Source: Amycolatopsis sp. CA-126428
GTDB taxonomy: Bacteria; Actinomycetota; Actinomycetes; Mycobacteriales; Pseudonocardiaceae
Reading direction: 5' to 3'
DNA: 64,000 bases
Assembly (NCBI RefSeq): GCF_002904335.1
Contig: NZ_PPHF01000165.1
Span: 62,001 to 126,000 of the forward strand
Below, piece by piece: positions 43,705 to 52,223 of this stretch. The translations under genes were made by a program, and so were the position numbers. How positions within the stretch are numbered: the stretch's first letter is position 1; every line of letters begins with the position of its first letter. The notes below the pieces were generated by a model. That model searched no databases and was not told the origin of the DNA. It worked only from the letters and a program-made list of their open reading frames with translations.

Positions 43705-44179
43705 GCTGACGAAGCGCGTCGACGAGTCCGAGCTGGGCTACGGAGAGGCCCTGATGGCCACCGGGCGGGTGTCCGCGGCCAAGATGTACGAGCCGGAGGC
43801 ACCGTCCGGGCCGTTCAACACCCGCCAGCTGGCCCGCCTCGACGAGGCGCTGACTTTCGCTTCGCGCGAGACCGGGCTGGACTTCAGCCTGTACTTGGGT
43901 GAGCTGGGCGAGGACAGCCGCTCGGCGGCGGAGAAGCTGCACGCGACGACGGCGGACCCGTCGAACTCGGTGCTGATCGCGGTCTCCCCGGGGGAGCGGA
44001 AGATCGAGATCGTCACGGGGAGGGCTGCGTACCTGCGGCTTCCGGACCGGGGGGCCAAGCTGGCCGTGGCGAGCATGGTGGCGTCGTTCAAGGAGGGTGA
44101 CCTGGTTCGCGGACTGGTCAACGGGCTCGTGAACGCGCTGCGGATGCTTTCGGACCAGGCTGGTCCTGCGCCTCGGTGA
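43691..44179 (+). CDS. DUF5130 / TPM-domain-like protein (Rv2468c position)
   Basis: Cytosolic or membrane-peripheral protein of 162 residues: GPFNTRQLARLDEALTFASRETGLDFSLYLGEL, then SVLIAVSPGERKIEIVTGRAAYLRLPDRGAKLAVASMVASFKEGDLV, the TPM-like alpha/beta pattern named DUF5130 in actinobacteria. Function unknown. GTG 43691 has GGGAGG 5 bases before it and lies within the end of ctaJ, so the two are cotranslated; that coupling hints at a link with cytochrome oxidase. A rho-independent type terminator follows. Confidence 0.82.
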   Translation: MATGELTKRVDESELGYGEALMATGRVSAAKMYEPEAPSGPFNTRQLARLDEALTFASRETGLDFSLYLGELGEDSRSAAEKLHATTADPSNSVLIAVSPGERKIEIVTGRAAYLRLPDRGAKLAVASMVASFKEGDLVRGLVNGLVNALRMLSDQAGPAPR

Positions 44180-44201
44180 GCTTGTCTGGTTCTACGGAAG
44201 C

Positions 44202-44235
44202 GCCCCGTGCCTCGGATTGAGGTGCGGGGCTTTTT
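44202..44235 (+). terminator. Intrinsic terminator after DUF5130 gene
   Basis: Stem GCCCCGTGCCTC with GAGGTGCGGGGC (two G-T wobbles, GGATT loop) followed directly by TTTTT, 22 bases after the stop codon: a classical rho-independent terminator. Confidence 0.88.
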
Positions 44236-44673
44236 CGTGTTCGGAGCTGGGCTCGGGGCGGTTGTCTGCGCCGGGTCGCCTTGGTTGTCCACATTGTTGC
44301 CGGGGTGGGGATAACCAGGCTGCTCTCGGCGCTTGGTCGGGTTTTTTGTCCGGGGCGGCCGATACGCTGGAAGCGGGGGCAGCCCCCAGGGAGGGCGGGC
44401 TGTGCCGGGTGGCTCTGCCGGGGTTTTCCCGCCGGCCCGAACGCCGGATTGTTCAGCGGCCGTCAGGCCGTGTCAAGGCGGGAAAGCGTGCCTTGACACG
44501 GCCTGACGGCCGCTGAGGCGGCTGCGTATCGGGTCGGCAGGGGGGTGTGGCCGGAGGGCGGTTTGTGCCGGGGACGGCGGTGCCGGGGCGAATTCTGCCG
44601 GGCCGACCGTGGCTGACGCAGCGGCGCCGAACGGCGGGCCGTGCCGAGGCACGACCCGCCGTTGGATCCGAAC
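44236..44673. repeat. Convergent gap with a perfect 26-bp palindrome (arms 44454-44479, 44490-44515)
   Basis: About 440 bases between DUF5130 and pepN, with no gene supported. At its centre is a perfect 26-bp inverted repeat with a 10-base loop (GGGAAAGCGT); arm ends read CAGCGGCCGTCAGG. It is much longer than needed for termination and AT-poorer flanks surround it. It may serve as the pepN terminator or be one copy of a dispersed palindromic element. Confidence 0.8.
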
Positions 44674-47241
44674 TCAGGCCTGGGCGTCGAAGTCCCGTGC
44701 CGCCAGGGCGCGCACGATGCCCGCGCGGCCCTCCGAGACCAGCCGCCGCAGGGCTTGTGGGTGCTCGCCCGCCAGCCACTCGTCCGAGGCCGTCACCGTC
44801 TCCGGGGCGACCGCCCAGGACGGGTACAGGCCGATGGCGATCGGCTGCGCTCGCTCGCTCGAGCGCCGCTGCCAGACCTCGTCGATCACCTCGAAGTAAC
44901 GCGGCACGTAAGACCCCAGCAGGGCCTTCTGGCCCGGGTGGGAGAAGCCCGAGATCAACGAGTCGCTCACCGCGTTCGGCAGCTCGTCGTCGTACACCGC
45001 CCGCTGCCACGCGTCGGCCTTGGCCTCCGTTGTCGGGCGCAATGCGCGGGCGCGCTCCGCCTGGCGGCGGCCCGTTGCCGTGTTGTCGCGGGCCAGTTCC
45101 GCGTCGATCTCCTCCGCGGCCGCCTTTCCGTGGGCCACCAGCGCGTGCAACAGGCGCCAGCGCAGGTCCGTGTCCACCGTGAGGCCCGGCAGCGGGGCCG
45201 ACTCGTCCAGCCAGCCCGCCAGCACATCCAGCGTGGCGGAGTCCAGCACCGAACCGGCCAGCGAGTTGACGAACGCCAGCTGGTGGTCCGAACCGGGCTC
45301 GGCGGCCCGGACCAGCTCCAGCAGCCGCGCGGTGAAGGCCGGCCAGCCCGTCGAGGCCGCCCACTCCTGCTCCGCGTACGAGTTCAGCGCCGTCTGGGCC
45401 TGCAGCAGGAGCCGCTGGACCACGCCGACCTCGGTCTCCGTGTGGATTCCGCGCTGCACCAACGTGACGAAGTCGCGGGCCTTCAGCTCGGCTTCGCGGG
45501 TCATCTCCCACGCCGCCGACCAGCACAGCGTGCGCGGCAGCGGCTCGGTGATGTCGGCGACGCGGTCGATCAGCGTGGTCAGCGACGCCGGGTCGAGGCG
45601 CATCGTGCAGTACGTCAGGTCGTCGTCGTTGACCAGCACCAGCTTGCCCGCGGGCAGGCCGACCAGGTCCGGCACCTCGGTGCGCTCGCCGTCGACGTCC
45701 AGCTCCACCCGCTGCGTCCGGACGATCTTGCCCGAGCCGTCCTCGTCGTAGATCCCGACCGCGACGCGGTGCGTGCGCAGCTCACCGGCGCCCGGCTTCG
45801 CGCCCGACTGCACGACGGCGAACGACGTGAACTTGCCGTCGGCGCCGACTTCGTAGCGGGGGCTCAGCGAGTTCAGCCCGGTGGTCTCCAGCCACTGCGC
45901 GCTCCACCACGACAGGTCGCGCCCGGACGCCTCTTCCAGCGCGCCCAGCAGGTCGGCCAGCGTGGCGTTGCCCCAGGCGTGCTTGCCGAAGTAGACCTTC
46001 AGGCCGTCGAGGAAGTGGTCCAGGCCGACGTAGGCGACGAGCTGCTTGAGCACGCTCGCGCCCTTGGCGTAGGTGATGCCGTCGAAGTTCACCTCGACCG
46101 CGTGCAGGTCGACGATGTCGGCCGCGATCGGGTGCGTCGAGGGCAGCTGGTCCTGGCGGTAGGCCCACGACTTCTCGATGTTCGCGAAGCTGGTCCACGC
46201 GTTCTTGTACTCGGTCGCCTCGGCCTGGGCCAGGACGCTCGCGAAGGTCGCGAACGACTCGTTCAGCCACAGGTCGTCCCACCAGCGCATGGTGACCAGG
46301 TCGCCGAACCACATGTGCGCCATCTCGTGCAGCAGCGTCTCGGCGCGCCGCTCGTAGGCGTAGCGGGTGACGCGGCTGCGGAAGACGTAGTCCTCCAGGA
46401 ACGTCACCGCGCCGGCGTTCTCCATCGCGCCCGCGTTGAACTCCGGCACGAACAGCTGGTCGTACTTGGAGAACTGGTACGGCGTGCCGAACTTCTCGTG
46501 GTAGAAGCCGAAACCCTGCTTGGTCTCGGTGAACAGCCGGTCGGCGTCCATGTGCTCGGCCAGCGACGCGCGGCAGTAGATGCCGAGCGGGATGGTCTTG
46601 TGGTCGTCGGTGTACTCGTCACGCCATTCGGCGTACGGGCCGGCGACCAGCGCCACGAGGTAGGTGGAGATCCGCTCGGACTCCTTGAACACCGTGCGGA
46701 CGGCGCCTTCCGGCGTCTCCTCGGCGGACTCCACGATGGCGTTGGAGACGACCTTCCAGTCCTTCGGCGCGATCACCGTGAGCCGGTAGACCGACTTCAG
46801 GTCCGGCTGGTCGAAGCAGGCGAACATGCGCTTGGCGTCCGCCGTCTCGAACTGCGTGTACAGGTAGACGCCGTCGTCGACCGGGTCGACGAACCGGTGC
46901 AGGCCTTCGCCGGTGTTCATGTACCGGCAGTCGGCGGTCACCGTGAGCTCGTTGGACGCGGCCAGCCCGGCCAGCGCGATGCCCTTGTCCTCGACATACG
47001 CGCTGACATCGACGTCCGCGCCGTTCAGGGTGGCCGAGTGCACGCGGTCGGCGACGATGTCGACCCACGTCGATTCGCCGGCCCGGTCGCTCGAGAACCG
47101 GACGGTCGTCTTCGACGCGAAGGTCTTCTCCCCGGGTCCGCCGTGGCCGTCGGTCAGATCGAGCTCGATGTCGTAACCGGTGACGTCGAGCAGATCCGCG
47201 CGCAGCTTGGCTTGGTCGCGGGTCAGGTTGGGGGCGGGCAC
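44674..47241 (-). CDS. pepN: Aminopeptidase N (M1 zinc metallopeptidase)
   Basis: Cytosolic zinc aminopeptidase of 855 residues, close to the mycobacterial PepN length (861). N-terminal beta domain DVTGYDIELDLTDG; substrate-anchor motif GAMENAGAV; zinc motif HEMAHMWFGDLVTMRWWDDLWLNE (HExxH plus Glu 19 residues on); long C-terminal ERAP1-like helical domain. It trims N-terminal residues from peptides. GTG 47241 is preferred, with AGAGG about 5 bases before it; the frame remains open far upstream (toward 48645) but that stretch is antisense to other genes. Divergent from the DsbA gene. Equivalent to Rv2467. Confidence 0.96.
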   Translation of the reverse strand: MPAPNLTRDQAKLRADLLDVTGYDIELDLTDGHGGPGEKTFASKTTVRFSSDRAGESTWVDIVADRVHSATLNGADVDVSAYVEDKGIALAGLAASNELTVTADCRYMNTGEGLHRFVDPVDDGVYLYTQFETADAKRMFACFDQPDLKSVYRLTVIAPKDWKVVSNAIVESAEETPEGAVRTVFKESERISTYLVALVAGPYAEWRDEYTDDHKTIPLGIYCRASLAEHMDADRLFTETKQGFGFYHEKFGTPYQFSKYDQLFVPEFNAGAMENAGAVTFLEDYVFRSRVTRYAYERRAETLLHEMAHMWFGDLVTMRWWDDLWLNESFATFASVLAQAEATEYKNAWTSFANIEKSWAYRQDQLPSTHPIAADIVDLHAVEVNFDGITYAKGASVLKQLVAYVGLDHFLDGLKVYFGKHAWGNATLADLLGALEEASGRDLSWWSAQWLETTGLNSLSPRYEVGADGKFTSFAVVQSGAKPGAGELRTHRVAVGIYDEDGSGKIVRTQRVELDVDGERTEVPDLVGLPAGKLVLVNDDDLTYCTMRLDPASLTTLIDRVADITEPLPRTLCWSAAWEMTREAELKARDFVTLVQRGIHTETEVGVVQRLLLQAQTALNSYAEQEWAASTGWPAFTARLLELVRAAEPGSDHQLAFVNSLAGSVLDSATLDVLAGWLDESAPLPGLTVDTDLRWRLLHALVAHGKAAAEEIDAELARDNTATGRRQAERARALRPTTEAKADAWQRAVYDDELPNAVSDSLISGFSHPGQKALLGSYVPRYFEVIDEVWQRRSSERAQPIAIGLYPSWAVAPETVTASDEWLAGEHPQALRRLVSEGRAGIVRALAARDFDAQA

Positions 47242-47394
47242 AGGCACCTCTGGTCGTTGGTATCGGTTTTCAACTCCCCGCATCCAATCATGGGGACGGG
47301 GTGGCGGGCGATAAGGGAACAACCCCGCGTTTCCCGGTGTTGGCCCGTCGTGTGGGGGTCCGCCCACACCGAGACGTGACTCAGGAGTACCCAG

Positions 47395-48015
47395 ATGACC
47401 GCTGCCGAGCAGCCCACGAAGGTCGATTTCTACTTCGACCCGATCTGCCCGTTCGCGTGGATCACCTCCCGCTGGATCCTGGAGGTGGAGAAGCACCGCA
47501 ACCTGGACCTCCGCTTCCGGATCATGAGCCTGTCGGTGCTCAACGAAGGCCGGGACGAGCTGCCCGAGCAGTACAAGGAGCTGCTGGCCAAGGGCTGGGG
47601 CCCGGTGCGCGTGGCCGTGGCGTTGTCGCAGCTCAAGGGCGAGGAGCTGCTGCGCGAGTACTACACCGAGTTCGGCACCCGCTTCCACAACCAGGGCAAC
47701 AAGGACCAGGAAGCGGTCATCAAGGAGGCGCTGGCCGCCATCGGCGCGCCCGCCGAACTGGCCGACGCGGCGCACTCGGCCGAGTACGACGAGGCGCTGA
47801 AGAAGAGCCACCACGAGGGCATGGACCCGGTCGGCATGGACGTCGGCACCCCGACGATCCACATCGACGGCGTGGCGTTCTTCGGCCCGGTGCTGACCTC
47901 GATCCCGCGCGGCGAAGACGCGCTGAAGGTGTTCGACGGCGCGGTGGCGCTGTCGAGCTACCCGGACTTCTACGAGCTCAAGCGCACCCGGTCGGGCGAA
48001 CTGAACTTCGACTAG
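47395..48015 (+). CDS. DsbA-family oxidoreductase, Rv2466c-like (mycothiol-linked), monothiol variant
   Basis: Thioredoxin-fold protein of 206 residues, very close to M. tuberculosis Rv2466c (mycothiol-dependent reductase): [73 protein letters not shown] near the end. The active site is Cys18-Pro-Phe-Ala21, so the second Cys of the CPWC motif is Ala; only the nucleophilic Cys remains. Such enzymes can still react through a mixed disulfide with mycothiol. Its TAG stop shares CTAG with the stop of the convergent metallo-hydrolase gene. Divergent from pepN as in mycobacteria. Confidence 0.93.
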   Translation: MTAAEQPTKVDFYFDPICPFAWITSRWILEVEKHRNLDLRFRIMSLSVLNEGRDELPEQYKELLAKGWGPVRVAVALSQLKGEELLREYYTEFGTRFHNQGNKDQEAVIKEALAAIGAPAELADAAHSAEYDEALKKSHHEGMDPVGMDVGTPTIHIDGVAFFGPVLTSIPRGEDALKVFDGAVALSSYPDFYELKRTRSGELNFD

Positions 48016-48821
48016 GGAGTCGCCAGCGCGGCCAGGGTGACGTCGCCGGGGTAGCGGGACGCGGCCACGGCGGCCACCTCGGTCGTCTCGCCGCGGCCCA
48101 CGCCCGCCTTGAGCGTGATCAGCTCGTGCAGGCCGTCGCGGTGGTAGCGCACGAACTCCGCGTCCACCGGGTCGCCGTGGCCGGGGACGACGACGCGGGG
48201 TTCGAGCGCGAGGATGGCGTCGAACGCGTCCGGCCAGGCGGTCAGGTCGGTTTCGGAGCTGAACGAGTACTCGCTGAACCCCGCCTCGGCGTGCTCGACG
48301 ACGTCGCCGGCGAAGACGACCGCCGCGTCCGGGACGTGGACCACCACGTCGTGGTCGGTGTGCGCCCGGCCGGGGTGCAGCAGGACCGCCGTGCGGGCGC
48401 CGAGGTCCAGCTCGACGCGGCCGGTGACCGTGTGGTCCGGCGCGGTGATGGTGGTGCGGGAAATCGCGTCGGCGATCTCCGGCTTGCCTTCTTCGCGGTA
48501 GTGGGCCACCCATTTCGCGCGAGTGGCCTCGAGGTCCGCGCTCAGCTCGGCGGCGCAGCGCTCGTGCGCCCAGATCTCGCAGGGCAGGAACGCCTCGGTG
48601 CCCCAGGCGTGGTCGAAGTGCGCGTGCGTGTAAACCACGGCCCACGGCAGCGGCGTGAGTTCCCGGATCGCGGCGGCGAGCTCGGCGCCCTGCTCGAGGT
48701 CGCCGCGGGTGTCGACGACCAGGCAGCGCTCGGCGCCGACGACCAGCCCGACGGTCAGGTCCAGCTCCTCGTAGCGGCGGGCGTGGACGCCGTCGGCGAC
48801 CTCGATCCAGCGGCCGGTCAT
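48012..48821 (-). CDS. Metallo-beta-lactamase fold hydrolase
   Basis: Cytosolic zinc hydrolase of 269 residues. The metal site is [15 protein letters not shown] (HxHxDH), a later [12 protein letters not shown] with the next His, [11 protein letters not shown] with the bridging Asp, and VVPGHGDPV with the last His. The substrate cannot be deduced; the family includes glyoxalase II, sulfur dioxygenase and quorum-signal lactonase types. GGAGGAG lies 8 bases before the ATG. It has no counterpart at this place in M. tuberculosis, so it was probably inserted between the Rv2466c-like gene and rpiB. Confidence 0.9.
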   Translation of the reverse strand: MTGRWIEVADGVHARRYEELDLTVGLVVGAERCLVVDTRGDLEQGAELAAAIRELTPLPWAVVYTHAHFDHAWGTEAFLPCEIWAHERCAAELSADLEATRAKWVAHYREEGKPEIADAISRTTITAPDHTVTGRVELDLGARTAVLLHPGRAHTDHDVVVHVPDAAVVFAGDVVEHAEAGFSEYSFSSETDLTAWPDAFDAILALEPRVVVPGHGDPVDAEFVRYHRDGLHELITLKAGVGRGETTEVAAVAASRYPGDVTLAALATP

Positions 48822-49033
48822 GCCAGTACTCCTCCGGTCAGGACGGGAGCGGCGTCGCTCACGTCGGATTCGATCACTTTGCGTCCCGGCACGCCCGGCG
48901 GCCATCCGGCCTCGACGCACGGCCACGGCGGTCCGAACGTTTCGCTGTGGCCGAAATCGTTCCCGACCCAGCCGCGATCAGGCCGATGGGGTCGCCCGGC
49001 TCGCGCGTCCGGCGTGGTGGCAGACTCCTGGCC

Positions 49034-49507
49034 GTGCGTGTCTACTTGGGATCCGACCATGCCGGCTTCGAGCTGAAGAACCACCTGGTGGCTCACCTGG
49101 AGAAACAAGGCCACGAGGTCACCGACATCGGTCCGCACGTCTACGACGCGGACGACGACTACCCGGCGTTCTGCATCGAGACGGCGCTGCGCGTGGTGGC
49201 CGACGAGGGCAGCCGCGGCATCGTGGTCGGCGGCTCGGGCAACGGCGAGCAGATCGCCGCCAACAAGGTCCCCGGCGCCCGCGCCGGCCTGGCCTGGAGT
49301 GTCGAGACAGCGAAGCTGTGCCGGGAGCACAACCACGCCCAGCTGATCGGCGTCGGCGCCCGGATGCACACCGCCGAGGAGGCCGTCGAGATCGTCGAGG
49401 CGTTCCTGGCGACGGAGGTCTCGCCGGAGGAGCGGCACGCCCGCCGCGTGCAGCAGCTGCTCGACTACGAGCGCACCGGGACCCCGCCGGCGTTGCCGGA
49501 GGCCTGA
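49034..49507 (+). CDS. rpiB: Ribose-5-phosphate isomerase B
   Basis: Pentose-phosphate enzyme of 157 residues interconverting ribose-5-P and ribulose-5-P. Family motifs: VYLGSDHAGFELKNHL, DIGPHVYDADDDYP, GIVVGGSGNGEQIAANKVPGARAGLAW (the Glu after GNG replaces the Cys base of enteric RpiB, as in mycobacteria), and IGVGARMHTAEEAVEIVEAFL. GTG 49034 follows CAGACT by 7 bases without a ribosome site, so it may be leaderless. The stop overlaps the next start as TGATG. Equivalent to Rv2465c. Confidence 0.96.
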   Translation: MRVYLGSDHAGFELKNHLVAHLEKQGHEVTDIGPHVYDADDDYPAFCIETALRVVADEGSRGIVVGGSGNGEQIAANKVPGARAGLAWSVETAKLCREHNHAQLIGVGARMHTAEEAVEIVEAFLATEVSPEERHARRVQQLLDYERTGTPPALPEA

Positions 49508-50316
49508 TGCCCGAGGGGCACACGCTCCACCGGCTCGCGCGGCTGCACAAGCGCCGGTTCGCCGGCGCGCCGGTCGCGGTGAGCAGCCCGCAGGGCCGGT
49601 TCGCCGCCGAAGCGTCCCGTTTGGACGGTCAGGTGTTCGCCGGCGCCGAGGCGTACGGCAAGCACCTCTTCCACGACTACGGCCCGCACGGGATCGTGCA
49701 CATCCACCTGGGGCTCTACGGCACCTTCGGCGAGTCGCCGCTGCCCGCGCCCGAGCCGGTGGGCCAGGTCCGGCTGCGGCTGGCCGGCCGGACACATTGG
49801 ACGGACCTGCGCGGCCCCACCCGCTGTGAGCTGCTGGACGTCGCCCAGGCGGACGCGATCAAGGCCCGGCTCGGTCCCGACCCGCTGCGCCGTGACGCGA
49901 AACCGGAGCTGGCCTGGGCGCGCGTTTCGCGGTCCAAGACGTCGATCGCGGCGCTGCTGATGGACCAGGCCGTCCTCGCCGGCGTCGGCAACGTCTACCG
50001 CGCGGAGGTGCTGTTCCGCCACGGCGTCGCGCCGCTGACGCCGGGACGTTCCCTCGATCGGGCCCTCTGGGAAGACATCTGGGCCGACCTGGTGACCCTG
50101 ATGCGCGACGGCGTCCGCGTCGGCCGCATCGACACCGTCCGCCCGGAGCACCTGCCGGAGGCGATGGGCCGCGCGGCCCGGGTGGACCGCCACGGCGGCG
50201 AGGTCTACGTCTACCGCCGCGCCGGCGAGCCGTGCCTGGTGTGCGGCACGCCGGTGGCGCACTCGGAACTGGTGGGCCGCAACCTCTACTGGTGCCCCCG
50301 CTGCCAACCGGCCTGA
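49507..50316 (+). CDS. Fpg/Nei-family DNA glycosylase/AP lyase (Nei1-like)
   Basis: Base-excision repair enzyme of 269 residues removing oxidised pyrimidines. The catalytic N-terminus PEGHTLHRLARLH (Pro2, Glu3 after Met removal), the helix-two-turns-helix region QAVLAGVGNVYRAEVLFRHG, and a C-terminal zinc finger CLVCGTPV..NLYWCPRCQ (four Cys) are all present. It overlaps rpiB by one base and is translated with it; Rv2464c-Rv2465c show the same pair. A hairpin follows after 28 bases. Confidence 0.95.
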   Translation: MPEGHTLHRLARLHKRRFAGAPVAVSSPQGRFAAEASRLDGQVFAGAEAYGKHLFHDYGPHGIVHIHLGLYGTFGESPLPAPEPVGQVRLRLAGRTHWTDLRGPTRCELLDVAQADAIKARLGPDPLRRDAKPELAWARVSRSKTSIAALLMDQAVLAGVGNVYRAEVLFRHGVAPLTPGRSLDRALWEDIWADLVTLMRDGVRVGRIDTVRPEHLPEAMGRAARVDRHGGEVYVYRRAGEPCLVCGTPVAHSELVGRNLYWCPRCQPA

Positions 50317-50343
50317 ATCGCGTCGGACTCCTCCCGCGGCAGG

Positions 50344-50387
50344 TCGTGAGTGGTAAGGAGGGTTAGAACCCGCCTTACCACTCACGA
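50344..50387. terminator. Perfect double hairpin between convergent genes
   Basis: A 15-bp perfect inverted repeat (50344-50358 TCGTGAGTGGTAAGG and 50373-50387) whose 14-base loop itself contains a 5-bp hairpin, GGGTT-AG-AACCC. It lies between the glycosylase stop and the end of the minus-strand Gly-rich gene and would end both transcripts. Base composition is clearly AT-richer than its neighbours. Confidence 0.8.
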
Positions 50388-50393
50388 GGGCGG

Positions 50394-51197
50394 TCAGAAG
50401 TCGAAACCTCCGCCGTCGAAGCCGCCGCCGTCGAAGCCGCCGCCGCCCCAGTCGCCGCCGCCGTCTCCGCCGAAGTCGCCGCCGCCGTCGCCGCCCATGT
50501 CACCACCGCCGTCTCCGCCCATGTCGCCGGACTCGAGCGCGTCCTGCTGGCCCGCGTCGTAGCCGGACTCCCACGCCGAGGCGCTCGCGATGCCGCCCAT
50601 GCCGGAGAACATCGCGCTGAACAGGAACATCGACCCGAGACCCCAGGCGCCGGCGACGAGCGCGGGCTTCCACCACGGCTCGCTGTACCAGCCCTGCGGC
50701 ACCGGACGGCCCGCGACGCGGCCGCCGGGGTAGTAGTACGGCGTGTCCTGGCCGGCGTCCGGGGAGGCGGCGTAGTGCTGGCCCTCGACGTCGACGTCGC
50801 GGCGCTCGGTGACCTTGCCGGCGCGCTCGCGCTCGGCCTCCTCCGGAAGCTGCGGGCCGGGGTCCATGCCCATCGCGACGCGCGCGGCGCGCACGTAGTA
50901 AAGGCCCTCGATGGCGGTCTCCTTGACCAGCCGGGCCTGTTCGATCGTGCGGGCCTGCTCCATCTGCGAGCCGGCCGCGTTGTAGCGCTCGGCGGCGTCG
51001 GCCATCGCCTGCTGCGAGGCGGTGTCCGTGCCGTTGATGTTGAGGACCTGGCCGCCGAGCCGCTCGAGCAGGCGCCGGGCGTCGGCCTTGGCGTCGTCGA
51101 GCTCCCGCTGCCGGGCCGCGGCGCGCTGCCGCGAGAAATAGAGGCCGCCACCGACGATCAAGACGACGACTACGATCAAGAAGATCGCGGTGCCCAT
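50394..51197 (-). CDS. Membrane protein with Gly/Asp-rich tail, unknown function
   Basis: Protein of 267 residues. One N-terminal membrane helix (FLIVVVVLIVGGGLYF) is followed by a charged coiled region (RQRAAARQRELDDAKADARRLLERL), a central domain (TIEQARLVKETAIEGLYYVRAARVAMGMDPGPQLP), a Tyr/Pro segment, a second hydrophobic stretch near residue 190 (WKPALVAGAWGLGSMFLFSAMF) and about 45 residues of Gly/Asp repeats (GGDGGGD, then GGGFDGGGFDF). GGGAG stands 8 bases before ATG 51197. Gly-rich tails of this kind are typical of LemA/YgcG-like surface-associated proteins, but I cannot name a family. Confidence 0.8.
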   Translation of the reverse strand: MGTAIFLIVVVVLIVGGGLYFSRQRAAARQRELDDAKADARRLLERLGGQVLNINGTDTASQQAMADAAERYNAAGSQMEQARTIEQARLVKETAIEGLYYVRAARVAMGMDPGPQLPEEAERERAGKVTERRDVDVEGQHYAASPDAGQDTPYYYPGGRVAGRPVPQGWYSEPWWKPALVAGAWGLGSMFLFSAMFSGMGGIASASAWESGYDAGQQDALESGDMGGDGGGDMGGDGGGDFGGDGGGDWGGGGFDGGGFDGGGFDF

Positions 51198-51320
51198 GGA
51201 CCACTCCCAGAAGTTCGGGGCTCGGTGACCGGTGGTCACCTTTGAAACGGACAACGCGGACGCTACGCGGTGGGTTCCCGGCGCGTGACCGGGCCCACCT
51301 CGGGAACTGGCCGAAGAAAC

Positions 51321-51336
51321 TAGAACACGTTATAGT
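51321..51336 (+). promoter_or_regulatory. KstR-like operator overlapping a -10 box
   Basis: TAGAACACGTTATA at 51321-51334 matches the published KstR pattern TnnAACnnGTTnnA at every fixed position and is nearly palindromic (CTAGAACACGTTATAG). It overlaps TATAGT (51331-51336), a good -10 box placed 6 bases before the ATG. A repressor bound here would block initiation; KstR relieves repression when steroid-ring CoA intermediates accumulate. Confidence 0.65.
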
Positions 51337-51342
51337 TCGGGC

Positions 51343-52218
51343 ATGAAGTTCACCCTGTCGATCGCGATGAACCCCCTCGATCAGCTGGGCGAGCTCGCCC
51401 GGGCCGCCGAAGAGGCCGGCTTCGCCTCCATTGCCCTGCCCGACTCGCTCTTCTACGCCGAAACGGTGGACACGGACTACCCGTACACCCCCGACGGCAG
51501 CCGGTTCTGGACCGCGGAGACCCCCTGGGTGGACCCGCTCGTGGCGACCGCGTCGATGGGCGCGGTGACCAGCCGGATCCACTTCTACACGTCGGTGCTC
51601 AAGCTCGGCTCCCGCAACCCGGTGCTGCTGGCCCGCCAGGTCGGCTCGGCGGCGGTGCTCACCGGCGGCCGGTTCGGCCTCGGGCTCGGCGTCGGCTGGC
51701 TGCCCCAGGAGTTCGAGTACTGCGGCGTGCCGTTCGAACGGCGCGGCAAGCGCGTCGACGAGGCCATCGACGTGCTGCGGCTGATCCTCGACGGCGGCAT
51801 GGTCGAGTACCACGGCGATTTCTACGACTTCGACAAGATCCAGATGAGCCCGGCGCCGCCGAGCCGGGTGCCGTTCTACATCGGCGGCCACACCGAGGTC
51901 GCGCTGAAGCGCGCCGCGCGGGTCGCCGACGGCTGGTCGTCGGCGATGATGAAGCTCGACGAGCTGCGCGACACCATCGCCCGGCTCAAGGAGCTGCTGG
52001 CCGAGCAGGGTCGCGCCGATGTTCCGTTCGAGTACCAGGCGGTCTGCATCGACGCCTTCGGCCTGGACGGCTACCGCGCGCAGGCCGAAGCGGGCGTCAC
52101 CGACGTCATCACCATGCCGTGGGTCTTCGACGGCGTCGGGTTCGACGCGCCGGTCGAGCCGAAGCTCGAGGCGATCCGCAAGTTCGGGACCGAGATCATC
52201 GCGAAGTTCGAGGAGTGA
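51343..52218 (+). CDS. LLM-class F420-dependent oxidoreductase
   Basis: TIM-barrel flavin/F420 oxidoreductase of 291 residues in the TIGR03619-like group: KFTLSIAMNPLDQLGELARAAEEAGFASIALPDSL, YPYTPDGSRFWTAETPWVDPLVATASMGAVT, VLLARQVGSAAVLTGGRFGLGLGVGWLPQEFEYCG, PPSRVPFYIGGHTEVALKRAARVADGW. The ATG lies 6 bases after a TATAGT box, so the mRNA is probably leaderless. A KstR-like site suggests steroid or sterol catabolism. Followed by an NTF2-fold protein with 5 bases between, an operon of two. Confidence 0.9.
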   Translation: MKFTLSIAMNPLDQLGELARAAEEAGFASIALPDSLFYAETVDTDYPYTPDGSRFWTAETPWVDPLVATASMGAVTSRIHFYTSVLKLGSRNPVLLARQVGSAAVLTGGRFGLGLGVGWLPQEFEYCGVPFERRGKRVDEAIDVLRLILDGGMVEYHGDFYDFDKIQMSPAPPSRVPFYIGGHTEVALKRAARVADGWSSAMMKLDELRDTIARLKELLAEQGRADVPFEYQAVCIDAFGLDGYRAQAEAGVTDVITMPWVFDGVGFDAPVEPKLEAIRKFGTEIIAKFEE

Positions 52219-52223
52219 GTGCC

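Noticed and set aside
42780-43709. Plus-strand frame with VTRVPx repeats opposite the GTRVTx gene
   Set aside because: It has no ribosome site, while the minus strand has AGGAGG 8 bases from ATG; the plus-strand frame also runs on into the ctaJ region out of frame.
44674-48645. Apparent 1323-residue fusion of PepN with an upstream domain
   Set aside because: The upstream part is antisense to the DsbA-like gene and overlaps the metallo-hydrolase out of frame; PepN homology starts at 47241 with its own ribosome site.
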